From Isohypsibius dastychi (Eukaryota > Tardigrada > Eutardigrada > Parachela > Isohypsibiidae): a DNA stretch of 15,657 nucleotides. Below, in pieces: positions 9,710 through 15,657 of the stretch (positions within the stretch are counted from its first letter, which is position 1; each line of letters starts with the position of its first letter). Position numbers and translations under genes: made by a program. The DNA lies in contig JAQIWT010000733.1 of the NCBI GenBank assembly GCA_034696485.1, positions 1-15,657 of the forward strand, given 5' to 3'. A model generated the notes under the pieces. The model worked only from the letters and a program-made list of their open reading frames with translations, made no database searches and was not told the origin of the DNA.

Positions 9710-11169
9710 AACCGTAACATCAGATTAAAACAGCCTGGTGCAAATCGGGGAATTCCTCGAGATCCAAAAAGGTCAATTACAGACGGAAGCTGCGACGTAA
9801 TAATCCTGCGTCGACAAATACTGGAGAAATATTCCGTAATAAGTTGTAGCAATCAAGAAAAGACACGATGAAAAACGTCGGATCTAGTTGAACTCACGAG
9901 CACGGAAGATAATCGAGTCAAAACAAGAATTTGCAGAAAGTAATCTGGTCCGTTCCGTAACAGGGGTGAAGCGAAGAAGGGTCTGCTGGTGAACCCGTTG
10001 GTTATAAGAGATTCCTCGTCTGTCAAGGAATTCAAATCAAAAGAGAACGGTGCAGCGAAATGTGACAAAAGAGGGGAGATTTGCAGGTTTATTGAGAAGA
10101 ACGGCTGTGTATGAGTTTGTATCAACATGAAAATGAAGCGAGCAAAACGAGCGCGCGTTCGAGGCCAGGCCGCCTGGTGAACGAGCTTGGGTAAGCGCGT
10201 TGCCTTCATTTCAACGTCGAATCGAAAGTGGAGCACCAGGGCCTATGGGCGGTTCTTGCGCCTGGAAAACGCATGCTGCCAATTTGAAATGCGTTTCTTT
10301 CATGATTGCTGACTTGGAATATTTTCGTAATTTTTTAGTTTAGCGCTGACGTTTGCAAATCGAACGGCTGGAGCGCGTTTTGCATACGAAATTCTGACCG
10401 GAAGTGTGTGTTCATCACTTTGCTAGCCCTCGCGCGGTTTGTTTATGCTTGGTGAAAAAACGGATCAGGCTCGAAGGGTGAAGACTAGATATCGTCGTTC
10501 AAATGGAATTCGAACCCGATTTGGCAAACGATTCGCGGTGGCGGTGGGTCGCGCCGCCTAGAAGAAATGAAAGTAAATGCAGGGTTTTATTTCAATCCAG
10601 TACGTGGCCCAGAGCGATCGTAAAACGGGTTGGCTTGAGCGAAAAATAACCCTACAAACGAAAGGATGTGATAAAAGTCGATTTTGCTCATTGATTCGGT
10701 GGACTGGAACTAAATTGATACACATTCTATTTACCGGCACAATTCTTGGTTTCAAAGCAGCTCTTAGTCTTAGAAATCGAATATTTTTCTCACAGGTGGC
10801 GCGCTAACTCGTGTAACAGCAGAAAATTGCTTGTCCTGATTTATTTGGAACGTAGATAATATGTAAATTTTGTGATCTAGTTTGTTTGTTAAAAATATTT
10901 ATGGTCGTTATTTTGACCGGCGCATCCGGTCAGCACATGGTTCGGAATTTTAAGGTACAGGTATCAGGTCTTGAGAACTGTCTGAATTTGACGAGAATTT
11001 TCATCGTGTTTTGATAAAATCTCCCTCATACAGCAAAAACATCAACGCACCCAAATACTTCAAGTCTGGTTTCCGGTGGAAGACCAAATTACCCTTGTGT
11101 TAAGTTTCGAGTAGGAATTAGCGGGCTGAGTAGGGGTAGGTGCAATGTTCTACCTTTCGTTCGATTCGA
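9710..11169. other. Pdp1 5' region and intergenic sequence
   Basis: No gene is supported here. The part nearest Pdp1 should hold its 5'UTR and promoter. A minus-strand donor-like CTC/GTGAGT near 9893 and an acceptor-like TTTCTCCAG near 9823 would allow a 5'UTR intron. The stretch around 10140-10560 is locally rich in CG and GCGC, as expected of a promoter, and contains no coding motif. The open frame at 9853-10236 on the minus strand looks random in composition. From 10560 to 11140 I see nothing notable. Confidence 0.45.
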
Positions 11170-11423
11170 TTAGTAAGCAGTGGTGGATTTGCGGCGGGGG
11201 GGGGGGGGAATTCCTCCCGGGATCCAGGAAGCTCCCCCTCACTGGAGGCCTCCCCCCTTGCTCAGAGGGGAGGTTTTTTACGGAAAATTTCATTTTTTTC
11301 ATGTTTTTTAGTGCTTTTGAAGCCAAAAAACTCAAAAAAAGTTCAAAATTTGATGTTTTTTGGAAAAATTTTCAAAATTTTTCCCCCCAATGGAAATTTT
11401 CCTAATCCACCACTGTTAGTAAG
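11170..11423. mobile_element. hAT-type MITE with 8-bp target duplication
   Basis: The element body is 11178-11415 (238 bp). It begins CAGTGGTGGATT and ends AATCCACCACTG, a perfect 12-bp terminal inverted repeat. It is flanked by the exact 8-bp direct duplication TTAGTAAG (11170-11177 and 11416-11423). Eight-base duplications and CAGTGG-like termini are typical of hAT elements. The interior has a run of 13 G (11196-11208), a GC-rich left half and an A/T-rich right half, with no transposase. It is therefore non-autonomous and would depend on a hAT transposase elsewhere. The intact duplication and termini suggest a recent insertion. It sits about 400 bp upstream of the RRM gene. Confidence 0.88.
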
Positions 11424-11814
11424 TTGGTTGGTGAGGACTGAGGAGGTTAAAGCTATCAACGACGAGAAGCCAAAAGCTTCCAGATTTCACAGGCTGAATC
11501 ACACGAAACTGTAGGCGGTGACTAAAAATTGTGTGCAGATCGAGGTTCCTACTCCTAGTATCGTTATCCAAAAGTGTGTTAAGTACAGTATCTGTAGCGG
11601 TAGCTGTATAGGTGTATCGGGTAGCCCTACCGATCCCTAGTTGTTTGGTTGGGGTTGGGGGTTTATAACGTGCCTCCGCTTCTGCATGTCCGTTTTGTAT
11701 TGGTAGTTGGTACCACATTTGGCGTGATTTTCCGAGCAACAATAATTAGTCAACGACATCAATATTGTTTCGACTCTAGTTATCGCTGCATCTCGATCTC
11801 TCGATTTTTTCAAT
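11424..11814 (+). promoter_or_regulatory. Upstream region of the RRM gene
   Basis: This 391-bp stretch lies between the MITE and the start codon at 11815. It should contain the RRM gene's promoter and 5'UTR, but no core element stands out. The open frames crossing it on both strands have no recognisable motif. Confidence 0.4.
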
Positions 11815-14279
11815 ATGACGAAAAGAGCAATTGATCTCTACCAGGCCTCCTTGGATCCCGTGAATCGCGGCGACATTATTCCCAAGGCGAAGTCCTACTT
11901 GATTTACGACCGAAAAAAATCTTGTTCCAAAATCCCGAAGCATTTGCTTCAACGGGTTCAACTCCGCGATCTTCCCAAACTGCAGGCCTACTATTCGTCG
12001 AAGGAGGAACAGAAAGAGCAGGATGTGATGGCTCCTCAACCGAAAAAGATAAAGGTACGTTTTTATTTCGATGTTTTCTTTCTCGTGGAACCCTCACAAT
12101 CTCCCCCATTCGGATTACCAACAGATTTGGGTATTTTAACGGTGTTATTGATGAAGAAAACATAGTATCTTTGAGATGTTCATGTAAGCATCATGGGTAG
12201 GGCATGTTGGAGTAGAATAGGGAATATTCCCAGCGGAAACTATTCCCAGCAGAACTGTTTTTGGACCACTTGTTGGAGTACTCGTAAAATCGAAGAAGTG
12301 TCCTTCGTTATCCAAATTCGCCATCGGGTCCAAGGAAGATGGATGATTTCATTATTGGTTGGATTCGGATGAGCTGAGCTGAGTAACTGGAATGAAAGAT
12401 GTTCGGATGGAAAAAGGGAGCTCCTGACAGAACTTGTTGGTTCATCAACGTACTCGTGAAGTTTTTTTTATCTGCGATCGAAACAATACATCCGGATGAA
12501 AGACTGGCGTCTTGGTATGCCAGAAGATGCGAGGAAGCACTTTTTGAGTCGGCTGCGTTACCAAATGGTTTGTATTTTTTCCCGTCGTATTGAAATCTGC
12601 TGAACTGTAATGTAGCTCTGTTTTCATCCTTAGATGATGCTGATACATCTACTGGAAATAGAAAGAATCCATAAGTGTCCTGGATGTGTTTTGGTTGAGA
12701 CGAATATTGCAGATCTTCTCGTTCATATCAACCGGCATAGCAAAACCACGCAAGCCGGATGCGACCGTTTTGCGTAAAGTCCCGTGTGAAAAGTGCGGGC
12801 AGATGATTCCGGTCTGAGGCTAGCATGCAGCTGCATTACCTGCAAACTAATGCCGAAGTTCTTAGAGAGCAGGAACAATGCGAATTTTGCCACAAATTTT
12901 GCAAAAGCCTTTCCGAAAATACCCGTCACATCAAGGTCAGCTGGTTTTTTTGCGAAGTTATCTCTGCTTAACTTTCCGCGTTTAATTGCAGATTCATGAA
13001 GAAGGATCAGTATTCTTCCGATGTGCAGTTCGCCCATTAACTTCTCAATCATGCGGTTTCCGGGAGTTTATCTCTTTACTGGAGAGCGCTTGGTCCAAGA
13101 AGGCTTGAGCATTGTTCTTTCTTATTTATTATCCACCTATTCCCATTCTAACATGCCCTAGATTGGTGTGACCAATTTGTAGCAGATCGAATTACTGTAC
13201 ATCTTTGTTTCTGTTTTCCGCAGAAGGAAGACCCTGCTGTTCTGGCTCCTGCTGCAACGTTGACATTCTTCCAGCGGCACCTGTCGGTCAGTTTAGTTAT
13301 GGAGAGACTTTGCTGAAGCTTTATTACCACAAGTCCTTCTTATTTTTACGTGCATTTTTTGATTCTTCATTTCGAATTTAGGTTATCCCACCTGCATCGA
13401 CCCCGGCGAAGAGCTTCGTGGGCATCGAATCTGCTTCACCGGAAGTGAGTGATTTTTGAGAAGGTGATTGTTGTACCTGTTCCAACGCTGTGTTTCCTTT
13501 AGTTTAAGAGCGCTGCATCTTCAACTACTGCGTACGTCATCTTCCAGGACCTGCCACCAAATATTGCGAAGGAGTTTTTGAAGGTGAATTTTTTCTAGAG
13601 ATTGTTCTGCAACTGACCGTTACGTTTATTTTGTTTTAAATTTCATTGCAGACTAGCAAATAGCGGTAAAAGATATAGGCTTGATCGGGAAATTAGATTT
13701 ACCAATAGTAAACCTAAAATTACGTCCGGCTCGATGAAATCTCGAAATATTGACTCTGAAATTTATGATCGGTCTAGAAAACAAGGTTGCCACCAAAAAA
13801 TGCTCAGTTTGCGTCAAAAAGAAGTTCTGATCTATCATGTCTATCTAGTTCGATTTCGTGATTTAAAGTATAACTGCGAATTGATTGCTGCTCAGTTATC
13901 AGCATACCATAAACTTCTTATTATAAAGATGGTTTGTTGTTAAATGCGATCGGTAGGAAATATCGTCTAACGAATTCTTTTTATCTGTAGCTTCAGGTGG
14001 AAACCACGGCAGAAGTCGTTAGCGTCGAACTATCGCCATCTGACAATTCCGCGACAGTTGGCGTTAGAAGCCAGGAGCAGGCCGGGGATGTTGTTATGGC
14101 TTTTGATGGCGCCGAGTGGCGAGGTAAATCCATTAAATTAATTTATAGTGAATTAAATTATATGAAATTCAATGAAAATATAGAATATTTGGCATATTAT
14201 CATTTTATATGGTATCTACCTGGATGGATCACTAAGATTGTTTTTAGGCCAGGAGATCCGCGTTGATATTGTTGACTGA
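11815..14279 (+). CDS. Small protein with C-terminal RRM-like fold, six exons
   Basis: I do not recognise the specific gene. Exons 11815-12054, 13224-13286, 13382-13444, 13503-13583, 13991-14123 and 14248-14279 total 612 bp (203 aa). The first four junctions are phase 0 and the last is phase 1, all with GT-AG. The N-terminal 80 residues are basic (MTKRAIDLYQASLDP; PKHLLQRVQLRDLPKLQAYY) and end in a KEEQKEQ/PKKIK tail. A Pro/Ala/Ser linker follows. From about residue 132 the order of elements fits an RRM: strand AYVIFQDLP, helix NIAKEFLK, strand AEVVSVELS, strand SATVGVRS, helix QEQAGDVVMAFDG, strand QEIRVDIVD, then stop. An RNA-binding or RRM-mediated protein contact role is inferred. The classical aromatic RNP1 residues are not obvious. 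Intron 1 (12055-13223) is enlarged by an inserted element. Confidence 0.7.
12198..13160. mobile_element. TIR-bounded element in intron 1 of the RRM gene
   Basis: TAGGGCATGTT at 12198-12208 is matched in inverse by AACATGCCCTA at 13150-13160. Allowing a 5-base and a 1-base gap, the match continues inward (AGAAT then GGGAATA), giving a roughly 23-base imperfect terminal repeat. If TA is the target duplication, the body is 12200-13158 (959 bp), as in Tc1/mariner-like elements; other superfamilies are not excluded. Near the left end TATTCCCAGC is repeated in tandem (12225-12234 and 12241-12250), and TATTCCCA recurs at 13139-13146 near the right end. There is no transposase. The interior holds a broken C2H2 zinc-finger coding region with introns. 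Without the element the host intron would be about 207 bp, in line with its neighbours. Confidence 0.55.
12477..13108 (+). pseudogene. Frame-broken C2H2 zinc-finger gene fragment with introns
   Basis: Three exon-like blocks are seen. Block 12477-12567 reads IHPDERLASWYARRCEEALF. Block 12634-12935 carries two zinc-finger signatures and the start of a third. The first is CPGC then HINRH (C-x2-C-x12-H-x3-H, first Cys codon at 12676). The second is CEKC (12785), partly preserved. The third is CEFC (12879) ending RHIK/IH across an intron at 12936-12991, also C-x2-C-x12-H-x3-H. Introns 12568-12633 and 12936-12991 have GT and AG ends. The frame is lost near 12672 (TAA), near 12742-12745 (run of A) and near 12812 (GG), each consistent with one extra base. 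The expected acceptor before 12477 reads CTGCG instead of CTGCAG. The last block runs to a stop at 13106. This is a DNA- or RNA-binding finger fragment, probably non-functional; assembly indels are the alternative. Confidence 0.55.
13584..13990 (+). other. Intron 4 of the RRM gene
   Basis: This AT-rich 407-bp intron lies inside the RRM coding region. A strong internal acceptor (T-rich, then TTGCAG) ends at 13651 and is followed within 14 bases by an in-frame TAG and a GTAAAA donor. No coding motif is recognised in the open frames on either strand. Confidence 0.5.
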
Positions 14280-14870
14280 GAACGCCGAAACCGCAAAAGC
14301 ACGATGGAGAATCTAATCGGAAGCCAACCTTATACTTGTGTTTGTTGGAGTAATTTTGTTAAATCATGATTGTTGTCGGTAGTTTTTTCTGTTTTTAATA
14401 TCGAGCCGTATATGGAAGCTGGACTCCCACGATATCGATATTCTTCTGCTTTTTGTTTTGTGGCTAGAACGTGATTTGTTGGCTGTTATTGCTATTGCGA
14501 GGACTTTTACGAAACTTTTTACCATAAACCAGATTTTAAAAGTGGATCGCTGTATTTCTTCTGTTGGTGATGTGGACTTATGTTCTCGAAGTGCGAGTAT
14601 GCTACAGTACGCCATATGAGACTTCAACTTAAGCCCCTTGGCAGCACACCCTCCATGCTCTCAAACGACCCCACCTTTGCCCATACGCTTCTCTGACTTG
14701 CGTACGCCGCTGGCTGAGTTGAGCTTCGACATCCGTTCGTTGTTTTGCTTTCAACATGGAAGTTGTTCGATGTCTTTAGCGTAAAATAAGCAAGTTGCAC
14801 GTGTGTTACCCCGCACAAATAAACTTCCAAGCTATCATCTTCGCCAGACGCTCCATATGGTTGTTGACCA
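14280..14870 (+). promoter_or_regulatory. Intergenic: RRM gene 3'UTR and tricornered promoter
   Basis: No gene is seen here. An AATAAA at 14818-14823 may end the RRM transcript only about 50 bp before the kinase start codon, or may be part of the kinase 5'UTR. A CACGTG E-box is at 14798-14803. TTGTTGGAGTA at 14342-14352 matches 12270-12280 inside the TIR element. The minus-strand frames here have no recognisable domain. Confidence 0.45.

Positions 14871-15657
<787 letters not shown>

Noticed and set aside
9853-10236. 127-codon minus-strand open frame 5' of Pdp1
   Set aside because: No family motif or codon bias is visible, and it probably lies in the Pdp1 5'UTR or promoter. The true first coding exon is 9616-9709 in another frame.
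12393-12567. Alternative frame reading KDWRLGMPEDARKHFLSRL, resembling a KIX helix
   Set aside because: It overlaps the block read as IHPDERLASWYARRCEEALF in another frame and has no usable splice acceptor. The KIX-like match covers only about 20 residues and has no supporting neighbours such as TAZ or bromodomain exons.

Overview
This is a nuclear segment from an invertebrate animal. Three genes belong to well-known animal families. All coding regions are split by GT-AG introns, many only 52-130 bp long. The PAR-bZIP protein resembles arthropod Pdp1 closely, as judged from memory of the family, so an arthropod or other ecdysozoan is the best guess. The species cannot be named from the sequence.

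Layout. Positions 1-1959 are the upstream and 5'UTR region of a FoxO gene. Its three coding exons lie on + (1961-2284, 2380-2496, 2826-3851; 488 aa). Converging on it from the - strand is a PAR-domain bZIP gene of the Pdp1/HLF/TEF family (coding exons 9616-9709, 5546-5977 and 4844-5217; 299 aa). Its 31-codon first exon is separated from the rest by a 3.6 kb intron. The two genes are tail to tail with poly(A) signals that cross over. From about 9.7 to 11.8 kb I see no gene, but there is a clean 238-bp hAT-type MITE with an 8-bp target duplication (11178-11415). A compact six-exon gene follows on + (11815-14279; 203 aa) and ends in an RNA-recognition-motif (RRM) fold. The last gene, on +, is the 5' part of an NDR-family kinase (tricornered/STK38), running from 14871 off the window end.

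The most unusual item is in intron 1 of the RRM gene. A stretch of about 960 bp (12198-13160) is bounded by inverted repeats (TAGGGCATGTT, then AGAAT/GGGAATA with small gaps). It contains the remains of a multi-exon C2H2 zinc-finger coding region broken by single-base frame shifts. This looks like a non-autonomous TIR transposon carrying a captured host-gene fragment, with introns, that has decayed. The host gene reads through in phase if the whole block is spliced out.

Functionally, FoxO (insulin/stress output), Pdp1 (circadian and growth output) and tricornered (Hippo-like NDR signalling) are all regulators. Their clustering may be chance. Candidate regulatory words include a perfect D-box in the Pdp1 intron, a palindromic CRE and a FoxO-type site upstream of FoxO, and CACGTG E-boxes in the Pdp1 intron and before tricornered. 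I found no tRNA, rRNA, CRISPR array or prokaryotic signal.
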